Below are positions 1-8,846 of a stretch of DNA of 64,000 nt, piece after piece. Position numbers and translations under genes: made by a program. The notes under the pieces are model-generated. The model was not told where the DNA came from. It ran no database searches and saw nothing but the letters and a program-made list of their open reading frames with translations. Position 1 is the stretch's first letter. Each line of letters starts with the position of its first letter. This stretch comes from Shewanella intestini (lineage in GTDB: Bacteria > Pseudomonadota > Gammaproteobacteria > Enterobacterales > Shewanellaceae). The stretch spans positions 62,001-126,000 of the forward strand of contig NZ_JAAIKR010000005.1 of assembly GCF_018221465.1 (NCBI RefSeq), written 5' to 3'.

Positions 1-593
1 AATTTAAGTAATTGATTATTCGCCGGCATTGAAATATCTTCAACAAGCTCAAAGCCTTGTTTGAGCGCAAGTTCAGATATCCATTCAATATCACGTATGC
101 CACTACCTGAATATTGCTGCTGTAACCACAGCTCAAAATTTGCATTTGATGGGCTTGTAAATTGGTCATTATATTTAAAAGGCCCATAAATGATCAGCTG
201 AGATATTGTTGAGCTTAAATGTTGCCCAATGCGCTTAAAAAACACTTCAACAATGGGCTTAGGCATAATATGTAAGGTATTAGCGGTAAATACAGTGTCA
301 ATCATATTTAGCACTGTTGGCCAAGGTTTGTTGACATCAAGCTCAATAGCCGTCGATAAATTATTAAGTTGCGCTTGATGAATACGGGTATTTAGATGCG
401 GTAAATGGACGAGTTGATCACTGGGTTGCCAGCTTAGGTGAGGCAAATTCTGGCTGAAATAGACGCAGTGTTGACCGGTGCCACTGCCAATTTCGAGTAC
501 CCCATGCTTATCTTTGAGCCAAGGCGTAATTGTATCAAGGATAGGTTGTTTATTATTTTCACATGCTTGAGAAAACGGAAGTTGGCTGCCCAT
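1..593 (-). CDS. DUF938 SAM-dependent methyltransferase-like protein (3' end cut by window)
   Basis: The reading frame opens with an ATG at 593 and runs off the window start, so only the last few residues are missing. The N-terminus (MGSQLPFSQACENNKQPIL) and the glycine-rich SAM-binding motif LEIGSGTGQHCVYFS near residue 32 match the DUF938 family, a class I methyltransferase fold of about 200 residues. The substrate of this family is not known to me. The gene lies 2 bp downstream of the response-regulator gene on the same strand, so the two are probably co-transcribed. The family assignment is firm, but no function can be given. Confidence 0.85.
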   Translation of the reverse strand, partial: MGSQLPFSQACENNKQPILDTITPWLKDKHGVLEIGSGTGQHCVYFSQNLPHLSWQPSDQLVHLPHLNTRIHQAQLNNLSTAIELDVNKPWPTVLNMIDTVFTANTLHIMPKPIVEVFFKRIGQHLSSTISQLIIYGPFKYNDQFTSPSNANFELWLQQQYSGSGIRDIEWISELALKQGFELVEDISMPANNQLLK

Positions 594-595
594 AA

Positions 596-1255
596 TTATA
601 AATCTACCTTTTCCATTTCTAGTTGTTGCAGTGCAATTACCGCTTGAGTACGGTTTCTTACAGCCAGCTTTCTAAAAATTGCAGTTGCATGGGCTTTAAT
701 TGTGGCTTCTGACACCCCAAAATCATAAGCAATTTGTTTATTAAGTAAGCCTTCAGCAAACATTTTCAACACGCGATATTGCTGCGGTGTTAATTCGGAT
801 AAGCGCGATGCAATTTGTTCTGCTTGTGTCTCATCAATTTCGACTAATTGGGTATTGTCTGGTAACCAAATATCCCCTAAAAGCACCGTGTTTAGTGCTT
901 CCCCTAAAGCATCCATGGAGGCCGATTTAGGAATAAAGCCGCTGCTACCGTAATGAATGGCGCGGCTAATAGTATTGATATCTTCATGCGCCGAGATAAC
1001 CACGACTGGGATTTCAGGGTGATGATTACGAAGGTGAATTAATGTGGAATAACCATGAGAACCAGGCATTTGCAGGTCAAGCAGAATTAAATCACAATGT
1101 ATTTGCCGGTCATCAATTATGTGTTGCAGTGCGTCGGCACTGTCAGCCTCAAACCAAGATGTATTAACAAAACTTGGTGTAAGCGCTTGTCGTAATGCAT
1201 TTCTAAATAATGGGTGATCGTCTGCAATGATAATATTCAAATTTTCGAGCTTCAT
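596..1255 (-). CDS. LuxR/FixJ-type two-component response regulator (CrbR/ErdR-like)
   Basis: 219 residues. The N-terminal receiver domain has the acidic pair D12-D13, the phospho-acceptor D60 (in LLDLQMPG), S88 and K110. The C-terminal LuxR helix-turn-helix covers about residues 152-215 (LTPQQYRVLKMFAEGLLNKQIA). No histidine kinase lies next to it, so it is an orphan regulator by position. From memory, the Shewanella regulator at this locus beside ppsA is the CrbR partner of a distant CrbS kinase that controls acetyl-CoA synthetase (the acetate switch). That identity is inferred from position and domain type. The gene precedes the DUF938 gene with a 2-bp gap. Confidence 0.85.
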   Translation of the reverse strand: MKLENLNIIIADDHPLFRNALRQALTPSFVNTSWFEADSADALQHIIDDRQIHCDLILLDLQMPGSHGYSTLIHLRNHHPEIPVVVISAHEDINTISRAIHYGSSGFIPKSASMDALGEALNTVLLGDIWLPDNTQLVEIDETQAEQIASRLSELTPQQYRVLKMFAEGLLNKQIAYDFGVSEATIKAHATAIFRKLAVRNRTQAVIALQQLEMEKVDL

Positions 1256-1529
1256 GGCTATTTTATTCTTTGGGCACGTGAAGGTTATCCCAATGTAACA
1301 AATGGCATGTGGACATTCTATTGCTATTGTACGATATCATATAAATTGATTAATTATTCAGCGCAAATTAGACTTAGGTCTAATGCTCTGTCGTACATGA
1401 ATGTCGATGATATTTATACAAAAAAACAGCTATTTTATTAGGTTAATTATGAGGGAACACCGTTGCTGTTAGTAAATGGGGCACTGAGTTTAAACTCAAG
1501 TGTGTGCATGGTTCCATTGACGCTTAACA

Positions 1530-1943
1530 TCACAATACGGTTGTCGGTTTTCGGTGCTCATCGATGGCAACTAACGTAAATACACCACGAATAGCGTGCT
1601 CTCGGTGTTCTGTATACATGTCTTCGAGGTAAATGTTAACTTCAACTTTAAGCGAAGTATTACCCACACTGACAACACGTGCGATTAATTCTGCAAGATG
1701 ACCTGCAGGAATGGCTTTTTTAAAGTCAATGCGGTCTGAACTGACCGTGACTAATGTTTTACGGCAAAATCGAGTTGCCGCAATAAAGGCTGTTTCGTCC
1801 ATCCAAGCAAGGGCATCTCCACCAAATAACGTGTTGTGGTGGTTGGTGTTAGATGGAAATATTGCTTTGAAAACTCGAGCTTCTGACGCATTGATGCGTT
1901 GTTTAATTACATCATCACTTAATTTTGAACCGTTTGCTGGCAT
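1530..1943 (-). CDS. Acyl-CoA thioesterase, hotdog fold, probably frameshifted near its 3' end
   Basis: 137 residues as read. The hotdog-fold thioesterase pattern is clear: NHHNTLFGGDALAWMDE with the catalytic-type Asn/Asp region near residues 34-50, then SSDRIDFKKAIPAGHLAEL. Members hydrolyse acyl-CoA thioesters in the cytosol (YciA/BACH-like group). The frame stops at 1530 right after RKPTTVL. The next frame continues without a stop as MLSVNGTMHTLEFKLSA and onward to a TAA at 1447-1449, about 25 further codons that look like a normal C-terminal tail. A one-base indel around 1528-1535 is likely, either a real mutation or a sequencing error. The core domain is complete, so activity may persist. 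Confidence 0.85.
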   Translation of the reverse strand: MPANGSKLSDDVIKQRINASEARVFKAIFPSNTNHHNTLFGGDALAWMDETAFIAATRFCRKTLVTVSSDRIDFKKAIPAGHLAELIARVVSVGNTSLKVEVNIYLEDMYTEHREHAIRGVFTLVAIDEHRKPTTVL

Positions 1944-2132
1944 GGTTGAACCTAATATTGGTGATAGGCGAGTTTGCGTGCATTATACGTGCTAAAGCGG
2001 TTATGTAATAGCGGTAAAACGTGACCTAAAATGACTTTAAGGATAGGTAAATTAGCGTATTACATATGAATGTTGAGGGCAAAGAGGGTGATTAAAATTA
2101 TGCTAACACGTAAGATGTTTTAATGGATATTT

Positions 2133-2162
2133 CCCCGGTACATGGACTAAGCTGCACCGGGG
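2133..2162. other. GC-rich inverted repeat downstream of the SIMPL gene
   Basis: CCCCGGT at 2133-2139 pairs with ACCGGGG at 2156-2162 around a 16-nt loop. It lies 19 bp past the stop codon of the minus-strand SIMPL gene. No T-tract follows on the minus strand, so it is at best a weak or Rho-assisted terminator. Confidence 0.4.
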
Positions 2163-2180
2163 ACGGGATAATGGCACTAA

Positions 2181-2900
2181 CTAATCAGCTAAGTAATATT
2201 CAATGGTTGAAACCACCCGTACTTTTTTGATGTAAGGTGTGGTTTGGTCGCGATTGTAAATGCTGAACTGACCTTGGGTCGCGCGTTTTATTTTACCTAA
2301 ACGACTGTCAGAATCTTTAGCAAATTTTTGCGCAACTAAACGCGCATTTTTAGTTGCTTGCTCAATCATCTCCGGTTTTATTTGGTTTAACTGACTAAAA
2401 ATATATTCAGTTTTTAAATCGTAATTGGCCGTGGTAAATACAATACCTTGTTTGCCCAGTAGCGATAAATTTTTCATTGCCGCGCGAGCTTTATCTATTT
2501 GTTTTGAATAGACAGTGACAACTTCAAATGCAGTATAACGAAACTCAACATTTCCTTGAGAACCATATTGCTGTGCTAGCTTATCAGTGACAGTTGGCGC
2601 AGCCATGCTGATTTCCGACTCTGCTATTCCTTGATCAAGTAAGAACTGTTTTACCAATTTACTCTGGCTTTCTAATTGCGAATAAATGGCATCAAGGTCG
2701 TTACTGGCAGCACTAAATTGAATCGGCCAAATAACAATGTCGGCTGGATATTCATTTTCAGCCAGGCCTTTTACCGTGACGGTTCGGTCTAATGCTTTTA
2801 CATCAGTGGCCGTTTGTTGGATTTGGTAGCCAAAGACCGTAATAGCTGCAAAAAATAAGCAACCTAGAATGGTCGCGCTTGTTTTAGATGATGGATTCAT
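2181..2900 (-). CDS. SIMPL-domain (DUF541) periplasmic protein
   Basis: About 239 residues from the ATG at 2900. That start is chosen because AGGA lies 6-7 nt before it; an upstream ATG at 2915 lacks a ribosome binding site. An N-terminal hydrophobic segment (TILGCLFFAAITVFGYQI) is a signal anchor, followed by a SIMPL/DUF541 domain beginning TVTVKGLAENEYPADIVIWPI. The family includes E. coli YggE, linked to oxidative-stress tolerance, and other oligomeric periplasmic or membrane-anchored proteins; the molecular role is unclear. The gene stands alone, with spacers of over 200 bp on both sides. Confidence 0.85.
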   Translation of the reverse strand: MNPSSKTSATILGCLFFAAITVFGYQIQQTATDVKALDRTVTVKGLAENEYPADIVIWPIQFSAASNDLDAIYSQLESQSKLVKQFLLDQGIAESEISMAAPTVTDKLAQQYGSQGNVEFRYTAFEVVTVYSKQIDKARAAMKNLSLLGKQGIVFTTANYDLKTEYIFSQLNQIKPEMIEQATKNARLVAQKFAKDSDSRLGKIKRATQGQFSIYNRDQTTPYIKKVRVVSTIEYYLAD

Positions 2901-3086
2901 AGTCGTCCTATTCATTAATATGGGGTTATTTTTTGGGGCTGAAATGATGTTATAAAAAAGCGAATCAATGATAGATTGATATTATGTCAATTTCCCTTAA
3001 CTTTCACTGTGTGATTAAAAACGCTATTTGTAAAACTTACCTCGCTAGGCGCTTTATGTCACTCAATCTTATCAATGCGCTAATCG

Positions 3087-3136
3087 TTCACTTTTAACCT
3101 CGTGCTTATCATTCACTTTTAACTTCGTGCTTATCA
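3087..3136. repeat. Tandem duplication of a 25-bp unit
   Basis: Two head-to-tail copies (3087-3111 and 3112-3136) of a unit starting TTCACTTTTAAC and ending CGTGCTTATCA differ at a single base. They lie between the SIMPL gene and the guanidinium exporter gene, in sequence with no convincing ORF. Confidence 0.85.
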
Positions 3137-3206
3137 TTTTGCTTATGTAAAAGGCGCATAATGTTGCCAATTAACCTGAGTGCAGGTATTGACTATGGGT
3201 CAGGTT

Positions 3207-3521
3207 TTAATGTGATATTTTGAGTCCCACAATACCGATAATGATCAAACTCAAACTAACGATTTTTAATGGTGAAATAGACTCATTTAACACCATGATG
3301 CCAAAAATACTTGTCCCTAAAATGCCGATCCCAACCCAAATTATATAAGCAATACTTAATGGAATGGCGCGCATAGCAAAAGCCAACAGCGAAAAACTGA
3401 TCGCTAACGCGCTAAGTGTAATGATAGTGGGGGAAAGTTTAGTAAATCCGTGGGTATATTTAAGGCCAATAGCCCAAATGACCTCCAATAATCCAGCGAT
3501 TAACAGTGCAGCCCAATACAT
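3207..3521 (-). CDS. gdx: Guanidinium exporter, small multidrug resistance family (Gdx/SugE)
   Basis: 104 residues from the ATG at 3521, which has an AAGG five bases upstream; a TTG 12 bases earlier lies in the leader and is rejected. Four hydrophobic helices span the protein. The Gdx/SugE signature is present: the GLLE motif with the essential membrane glutamate near residue 13, followed by WAIGLKYTHGFTKL. Length and sequence match E. coli Gdx (105 residues). Gdx proteins export guanidinium in exchange for protons across the inner membrane. A guanidine-II riboswitch lies directly upstream on the same strand, which supports this substrate over general drug efflux. Confidence 0.93.
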   Translation of the reverse strand: MYWAALLIAGLLEVIWAIGLKYTHGFTKLSPTIITLSALAISFSLLAFAMRAIPLSIAYIIWVGIGILGTSIFGIMVLNESISPLKIVSLSLIIIGIVGLKISH

Positions 3522-3541
3522 AGTGACCTTCAAGTCTTAAT

Positions 3542-3582
3542 TGGGTCGTCCCATTAGTATTAACGAAGTGAGGTCGTCCTCA
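3542..3582 (-). promoter_or_regulatory. Guanidine-II riboswitch (mini-ykkC)
   Basis: Read on the minus strand, two small hairpins have identical tetraloops: TGAGG-ACGA-CCTCA (3582-3569), then a 15-nt linker, then TGGG-ACGA-CCCA (3553-3542). Paired stem-loops with ACGR loops are the definition of the mini-ykkC/guanidine-II riboswitch. In gammaproteobacteria it controls sugE/gdx genes by exposing the ribosome binding site when guanidinium bridges the two loops. The second hairpin ends 20 bases before the gdx start codon, and the AAGG lies between. Structure, spacing and downstream gene all agree. Confidence 0.92.
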
Positions 3583-3630
3583 TATCGCTGGTTTAAGCAG
3601 TCAATTTAAAGCGCTAAAGAATTAAATTAT

Positions 3631-3672
3631 ATTTAAACAATCAATCCTAAGCAAAGGATTGATTGTTTAAAT
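3631..3672 (-). terminator. Long inverted repeat, terminator of aroH
   Basis: A 17-bp perfect stem (3631-3647 with 3656-3672; core AAACAATCAATCC / GGATTGATTGTTT) encloses an 8-nt loop. It begins 15 bp past the aroH stop codon and is AT-rich at its base. It also lies upstream of the gdx riboswitch and would insulate gdx from aroH transcription. Confidence 0.8.
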
Positions 3673-3687
3673 AATAATGTTGGTTGT

Positions 3688-4752
3688 TTATTTAGCAAGC
3701 TTGTCCATTCTGTGCCTTGATGCTGTTGCAAGTTGGCGTAATAGTGTTTCTGAGTCATCCCAGTGTAAACAGGCATCGGTGATACTTTGGCCATAAGTTA
3801 ATGGCTGACCGGCAACGACTTTTTGGTTGCCTTCAACGATGAAACTTTCAGCCATTATGCCGGCAATACTGGTGCAGCCTGCTTGCATTTGTTCAATGAT
3901 ACTATCGGCAACATTAAGTTGATTTTTATGTTTTTTCTGACTATTGCCGTGGCTAAAGTCGACAACCATACGCTGAGTGACACCGACTTTTTCAAGTTGA
4001 GCACGTACAGTTTGAATATCTTGGGCACTATAATTAGGTTGTTTACCACCACGTAAAATAATATGTCCATATGGATTACCGTGAGTTCGGTAAACAGCCA
4101 TAGCGCCATCTTTATCGGGGGAGTAAAAAATATGCGGTGCTTGAGCCGCTCTAACTGCGTCAACAGCAATATTAATATTGCCGTCAGTACCATTTTTAAA
4201 ACCAACTGGGCAAGACAGAGCCGATGCCATTTCACGGTGAATTTGACTTTCTGTGGTACGCGCACCAATTGCGCCCCAAGTAATCAAGTCGGCAATATAT
4301 TGACCATTGACCATGTCTAAAAATTCAGTCGCGATTGGCAATTTTAATTCAGTAATTTGCTGTAATAAATGACGTGCTAAGCGTAAGCCTTTATTTGGAC
4401 TGAAACTGCCGTCTAAATCAGGGTCTGAAATGAGGCCTTTCCAACCAACAATTGTGCGAGGTTTTTCGAAATATACACGCATTAAAATACATAAATCGTC
4501 TTTTAATTCATGGTGTAATTTTGCAAGGCGTTCAGCATAATCTAACGCGGCTTTTGTGTCATGAATTGAGCAAGGACCAATGATTACTAATAAGCGCTGA
4601 TCTTTACCTGAAATAATCGCTTCAACTTCATGACGTTGCTGAACTAAATAATCTGCAGCATCTTGGGTTAATGGATATTCTGATTCAAGTTGTGCGGGTG
4701 AAATCACTTTCGATAAAAGCGATGTACGTAGTTCGTCTGTCTTAGTGGTCAT
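3688..4752 (-). CDS. aroH: 3-deoxy-7-phosphoheptulonate (DAHP) synthase, AroH type
   Basis: 354 residues, full length for the class I enzyme that condenses PEP with erythrose 4-phosphate to open the shikimate pathway. Motifs include LLVIIGPCSIHD (residues about 54-65), YFEKPRT, GWKGLISDPDLDGS and AIGARTTESQIHRE. EFLDMVNGQYIADL and HREMASALSCPVGFKNGTDG agree with E. coli AroH, the tryptophan-sensitive isozyme, more than with AroF or AroG as I remember them. The neighbourhood aroH-ppsR/ppsA is the same as in E. coli, placing a PEP consumer next to the PEP producer. Feedback specificity is inferred from similarity only. Confidence 0.93.
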   Translation of the reverse strand: MTTKTDELRTSLLSKVISPAQLESEYPLTQDAADYLVQQRHEVEAIISGKDQRLLVIIGPCSIHDTKAALDYAERLAKLHHELKDDLCILMRVYFEKPRTIVGWKGLISDPDLDGSFSPNKGLRLARHLLQQITELKLPIATEFLDMVNGQYIADLITWGAIGARTTESQIHREMASALSCPVGFKNGTDGNINIAVDAVRAAQAPHIFYSPDKDGAMAVYRTHGNPYGHIILRGGKQPNYSAQDIQTVRAQLEKVGVTQRMVVDFSHGNSQKKHKNQLNVADSIIEQMQAGCTSIAGIMAESFIVEGNQKVVAGQPLTYGQSITDACLHWDDSETLLRQLATASRHRMDKLAK

Positions 4753-4908
4753 TCAAAGTACCGATAGAAATAGGGTGATGGGTTACCATCAAATTACGTA
4801 AGATTATAACGAATAAGTAATCGTTAAACACGGCTAAAAGTCGATAATTAGCTAGATTTGATTAAATTTAATTAAGATTTATTCAATCTATTACACTTTT
4901 TAGGTAAA

Positions 4909-4945
4909 GCAACCAACTCATATACTTACAGGTTAAGTTGGTTGC
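4909..4945 (-). terminator. Hairpin downstream of ppsR
   Basis: GCAACCAACT (4909-4918) pairs perfectly with AGTTGGTTGC (4936-4945) around a 17-nt loop, starting 38 bp past the ppsR stop. Only a short TTT follows on the minus strand, so termination may be partial and aroH may be reached by read-through. Confidence 0.55.
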
Positions 4946-4983
4946 GATGATTCACTCACTACGATTCGCCGAAGTCAGTATAT

Positions 4984-5796
4984 TTAGAACATGTGACGCT
5001 TAAGTCCGGTTTTATCCAAAATTTTAGCTGCAATTTCTTCAACAGAATGATTGGTTGCATTAACAAATGGAATTTTTTCTTTCTTAAATAGCATTTCGAC
5101 TTCTTTAACCTCTATTCGGCATTGTCGCAATGATGAATATCGACTGTTCTCAAGTCTACTTTGACGTATTTCATGCAAGCGTTGTGGATCAATGGTTAAA
5201 CCAAACAGTTTAGATTTATTTTTTTTCAGCTCAGATGGGAGCTTAAGGTTGTCCATGTCATCTTCAGTAAAAGGGTAGTTTGCTGCCTTTATTCCAAACT
5301 GCATAGATAGATACAAACTCGACGGGGTTTTACCACAACGAGAAACACCTAATAAGATGATATCGGCTTTGTCCATATTTTTCATTGTTTGGCCATCGTC
5401 GTTATCTAAGGTGTAATTAATGGCATCAATCCTATTTTCGTATGATTCTTTCGCTTTACCATGTGTGCGGTTGATCACAGGTTGAGCTTTTACTCCCAGT
5501 TGTTGTTCTAGTGGCGAAACAAAGGTGTTCAAAAAGTCGTAATCAAGGGCCTCGCTGGCGAAGATAATGTCTCTAATTTCCGCATTTACGATGGAATGAA
5601 ACACGATAGGGCGCACTTGTGTTGTAATAAAACAATCATTAATTTGCTGTTTAACTTTCTCAGCTTTCTCAATTGCGTCAATAAATGGAATTGTAAGTGC
5701 CTCAAATTCAATAGGAAATTGTGAAAGTACGGCGTGACCAAATATTTCTGCAGTAATCGCTGTTCCGTCTGAAATATAAAAAACTTTTGGTGTCAT
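4984..5796 (-). CDS. ppsR: PEP synthetase regulatory protein, bifunctional kinase/pyrophosphorylase
   Basis: 270 residues from the ATG at 5796 (GAGG six bases before it), the usual length; the open frame extends upstream but without homology. The protein begins [17 protein letters not shown] and carries the DUF299 P-loop [15 protein letters not shown] around residues 150-165. PpsR inactivates PEP synthase by ADP-dependent phosphorylation of a threonine next to the catalytic histidine, and reactivates it by Pi-dependent dephosphorylation. Its target ppsA is the divergent neighbour, 124 bp away, and the target Thr-Cys-His is present in PpsA. Confidence 0.96.
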   Translation of the reverse strand: MTPKVFYISDGTAITAEIFGHAVLSQFPIEFEALTIPFIDAIEKAEKVKQQINDCFITTQVRPIVFHSIVNAEIRDIIFASEALDYDFLNTFVSPLEQQLGVKAQPVINRTHGKAKESYENRIDAINYTLDNDDGQTMKNMDKADIILLGVSRCGKTPSSLYLSMQFGIKAANYPFTEDDMDNLKLPSELKKNKSKLFGLTIDPQRLHEIRQSRLENSRYSSLRQCRIEVKEVEMLFKKEKIPFVNATNHSVEEIAAKILDKTGLKRHMF

Positions 5797-5805
5797 TTCG
5801 GCCTC

Positions 5806-5825
5806 TTGTAGTAATAAAATTACAA
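5806..5825. promoter_or_regulatory. Palindromic operator candidate between ppsR and ppsA
   Basis: TTGTA (5806-5810) and TACAA (5821-5825) form an inverted repeat with a 10-bp AT-rich centre. The site lies just before the ppsR ribosome binding site and about 95 bp upstream of ppsA. The arms resemble those of HexR, known to control central carbon genes in Shewanella, but the centre is longer than the HexR spacing I remember, so the regulator is not assigned. Confidence 0.35.
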
Positions 5826-5920
5826 ATAAAATTATACATTTACGGGTGTGGTGAGGGAGTGTAGAATGCCGCTGCCCTCGTGTGAAGGGGCCATTGAAAT
5901 AAACTTGTGGAGAGATAACT

Positions 5921-8290
5921 GTGCAGCAATACATACTCTGGTATCAAGAATTAGGCATGGGCGATGTAAACAAGGTTGGCGGTAAGAACGCTTCTCTTGG
6001 TGAAATGATCAGTAACCTGTCAAATGCCGGTGTTCAAGTCCCTGGTGGATTTGCAACTACTTCTCATGCGTTTAATGAGTTTCTAGAGCAAAGTGGTGTT
6101 AACCAGAAGATTTTCGACATTCTAGCAACCTTAGATGTTGATGACGTAAATGAACTAGCGAAAGTTGGTGCACAGATCAGACAATGGGTTATCGAAACCC
6201 CATTCCAACCAGAATTCGAAGCCGCTATTCGTGAAGCTTACAATAAACTGTCAAGTGAAACATTAGATGCTTCTTTTGCCGTGCGTTCGTCAGCGACCGC
6301 TGAAGATATGCCAGATGCCTCTTTTGCTGGCCAACAAGAAACATTCTTAAACGTTAAAGGTTATGAATCCGTTTTATTGGCGGTTAAGCATGTATTTGCT
6401 TCATTATTTAATGACCGTGCGATTTCTTATCGTGTTCACCAGGGTTATGAGCATCAAGGTGTTGCATTATCTGCTGGTATCCAACGTATGGTACGTTCGG
6501 ATAAATCTGCTTCTGGTGTCATGTTCACAATGGACACGGAGTCAGGTAATAACGACGTTGTATTTATCACTTCATCATTTGGTCTTGGTGAAATGGTTGT
6601 CCAGGGCGCGGTTAACCCTGATGAATTTTATGTTCACAAACCAATTTTAGCGCAAGGGCACCAAGCCGTTGTGCGTCGTAATATTGGTAGCAAACTGATT
6701 CAAATGGTTTATTCAAGCGATGAAGCGCATGGTAAGCAAGTTAAAATTGAAGATGTTGCTGCTGATAAGAGTAAACAATTCTCTATCAACGATGACGAAG
6801 TCATGGAGCTTGCAAAGCAAGCATGTGTGATTGAGAAACATTATGGTCGTCCAATGGACATTGAATGGGCCAAAGATGGTAATGACGGCAAACTGTATAT
6901 TGTTCAGGCTCGTCCTGAAACAGTTCGAAGCCGTGAAGATGTCCAATTAATTGAACGTTATCACCTTAAAACAAAAGGCGATGTTGTCGCTGAAGGTCGT
7001 GCGATTGGTCATAAAATTGGATCAGGTGTCGCAAAAGTGCTTTCATCAATCGCTGATATGGATCAAATCGAGCCCGGCGATGTACTGGTTACTGATATGA
7101 CTGACCCAGATTGGGAACCTATCATGAAGCGTGCAAGTGCAATTGTTACCAACCGTGGTGGCCGAACTTGTCACGCTGCAATTATCGCGCGTGAATTAGG
7201 TGTTCCTGCTGTTGTGGGGTGTGGCGATGTGACTGACCATATTAGCAATGGTCAATTAGTGACGGTTTCTTGTTCTGAAGGCGACACAGGTTTTATCTAC
7301 GAAGGTAAACAAGAGTTTGATGTGGTGACTAACCGTGTTGACACGTTGCCTGAACTGCCAATGAAAGTGATGATGAACGTGGGTAACCCTGACAGAGCAT
7401 TTGACTTTGCCCGTTTACCAAACAAAGGCGTTGGTTTAGCTCGTCTTGAGTTCATTATTAATCGCATGATCGGTATTCATCCTAAAGCGTTACTTGAATT
7501 TGATGCGCAACCGGCAGAGTTACAAGCTGAGATCCAAGACATGATCGCAGGTTATGATTCTCCAGTTGAATATTATGTTGCTCGTCTTGTTGAAGGCGTT
7601 GCGTCAATTGCTAGTGCGTTCTACCCTAAGAAAGTTATTGTTCGTATGTCAGACTTTAAGTCTAACGAATACGCAAACTTAGTTGGTGGTGATCGCTACG
7701 AACCTGAAGAAGAAAACCCAATGTTGGGATTTCGCGGTGCAAGTCGTTATATTTCAGAGGCGTTTCGTGACTGTTTTGCGCTTGAGTGTGAAGCAATCAA
7801 ACGTGTTCGTAATGACATGGGCTTGAAGAACGTTGAAATCATGATCCCATTCGTGCGTACGGTTGAAGAAGCTCGACAAGTTATTGAGTTACTAAAAGAG
7901 CAAGGACTTGAACGTGGAGTTGATGGTCTGCGTGTGATTATGATGTGTGAATTACCATCTAATGCACTCCTTGCTGACCAATTCTTAGAATATTTTGATG
8001 GTTTCTCTATTGGTTCTAACGATTTAACTCAGCTTACTTTAGGGCTTGATCGCGACTCAGGTATTATTAGTCACTTATTTGATGAACGTAATGAAGCGGT
8101 AAAAGTACTTCTATCAATGGCAATTAAAGCGGCAAAAGCTAAAGGCGCTTATGTGGGGATCTGTGGTCAAGGCCCATCAGACCATGCAGACTTTGCACAA
8201 TGGTTAGTTGAACAAGGTATTGATACTGTATCATTAAATCCTGATACCGTGATTGATACTTGGTTATATCTTGCTAAAGAGCACGCATAA
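5921..8290 (+). CDS. ppsA: Phosphoenolpyruvate synthase
   Basis: 789 residues from a GTG start preceded by GGAGA at seven bases. It converts pyruvate, ATP and water to PEP, AMP and phosphate for gluconeogenesis. The N-terminal ATP-grasp domain opens [17 protein letters not shown]. The swivelling phosphohistidine domain has [15 protein letters not shown], with His418 as phospho-carrier and Thr416 as the PpsR target. The C-terminal TIM-barrel has [17 protein letters not shown] and GICGQGPSD. The gene is monocistronic, with a strong terminator 50 bp past its stop, and divergent from its regulator ppsR. Confidence 0.97.
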   Translation: MQQYILWYQELGMGDVNKVGGKNASLGEMISNLSNAGVQVPGGFATTSHAFNEFLEQSGVNQKIFDILATLDVDDVNELAKVGAQIRQWVIETPFQPEFEAAIREAYNKLSSETLDASFAVRSSATAEDMPDASFAGQQETFLNVKGYESVLLAVKHVFASLFNDRAISYRVHQGYEHQGVALSAGIQRMVRSDKSASGVMFTMDTESGNNDVVFITSSFGLGEMVVQGAVNPDEFYVHKPILAQGHQAVVRRNIGSKLIQMVYSSDEAHGKQVKIEDVAADKSKQFSINDDEVMELAKQACVIEKHYGRPMDIEWAKDGNDGKLYIVQARPETVRSREDVQLIERYHLKTKGDVVAEGRAIGHKIGSGVAKVLSSIADMDQIEPGDVLVTDMTDPDWEPIMKRASAIVTNRGGRTCHAAIIARELGVPAVVGCGDVTDHISNGQLVTVSCSEGDTGFIYEGKQEFDVVTNRVDTLPELPMKVMMNVGNPDRAFDFARLPNKGVGLARLEFIINRMIGIHPKALLEFDAQPAELQAEIQDMIAGYDSPVEYYVARLVEGVASIASAFYPKKVIVRMSDFKSNEYANLVGGDRYEPEEENPMLGFRGASRYISEAFRDCFALECEAIKRVRNDMGLKNVEIMIPFVRTVEEARQVIELLKEQGLERGVDGLRVIMMCELPSNALLADQFLEYFDGFSIGSNDLTQLTLGLDRDSGIISHLFDERNEAVKVLLSMAIKAAKAKGAYVGICGQGPSDHADFAQWLVEQGIDTVSLNPDTVIDTWLYLAKEHA

Positions 8291-8334
8291 CTCAAGCCAT
8301 TCTAGGTAGCTTGTAATAAACAAGGCTACTATAT

Positions 8335-8361
8335 AAAAAACCGCATTTATGCGGTTTTTTT
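8335..8361 (+). terminator. Rho-independent terminator of ppsA
   Basis: AAAAAACCGCA pairs with TGCGGTTTTTT around a short TTTA loop, with the T-tract on the plus strand. Confidence 0.9.
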
Positions 8362-8846
8362 ATGCCTGTGATTTAATCAATCTGATGACGGTTTATCCGT
8401 TGGTATGCATCTCAAAAAACTTGATGAAGCGCGCAAGCGAAGGCATAAATTTTATCAAGATAAGCCCTAACGTGATTGACTAAATTAATTAGCTCTGATT
8501 GTAGCGGCTCTTTTAATAAGAAAAATGAGCATCATGAGAAAAGACATCATTTAGTGGTTTTAATTTGATTTTTAATTTTTTAATAACGACACCAAGTTAA
8601 AAATGTCACAGTAAAAGTTGTGACCTCGAGCACGAAATCACCCGAAAACGGTCAATTTAGTGTCTCTATGTTATCCAAAATAAGCGAAAACGGGATACAT
8701 TAATTGTTAAATGTTGCATAATGTATCGTTTATTGCGGTTTATAACATTCGTTTGGTCGGTGTTTTATTTAACTACCGCGATAAGTAAATTAGCCATGGC
8801 GCTTATCCATTTTATATTTTAATCCATTAACGATTGGGGGGAGAAC
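8362..8846. other. Gene-free 485-bp region upstream of the TonB receptor operon
   Basis: No ORF with coding character is visible on either strand. The last 150 bases probably hold the promoter of the downstream operon. Near 8707-8727 an AATGTTGCATAATGTATCG segment loosely resembles a Zur box (TGTTATA..TATAACA), and a right half-site TATAACATT lies near 8741-8749. Neither is a strong match. Confidence 0.5.

Noticed and set aside
1214-1441. 75-codon plus-strand frame over the response regulator start
   Set aside because: It overlaps the start of the minus-strand regulator gene and its promoter; no homology or ribosome binding site.
3855-4268. 137-codon frame inside aroH on the same strand
   Set aside because: It is an alternative frame of the well-supported aroH gene with low-complexity hydrophobic sequence.
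5806-5825. Calling this palindrome a HexR box
   Set aside because: The arms fit but the 10-bp centre is longer than the HexR spacing I remember; reported as an unassigned palindrome.
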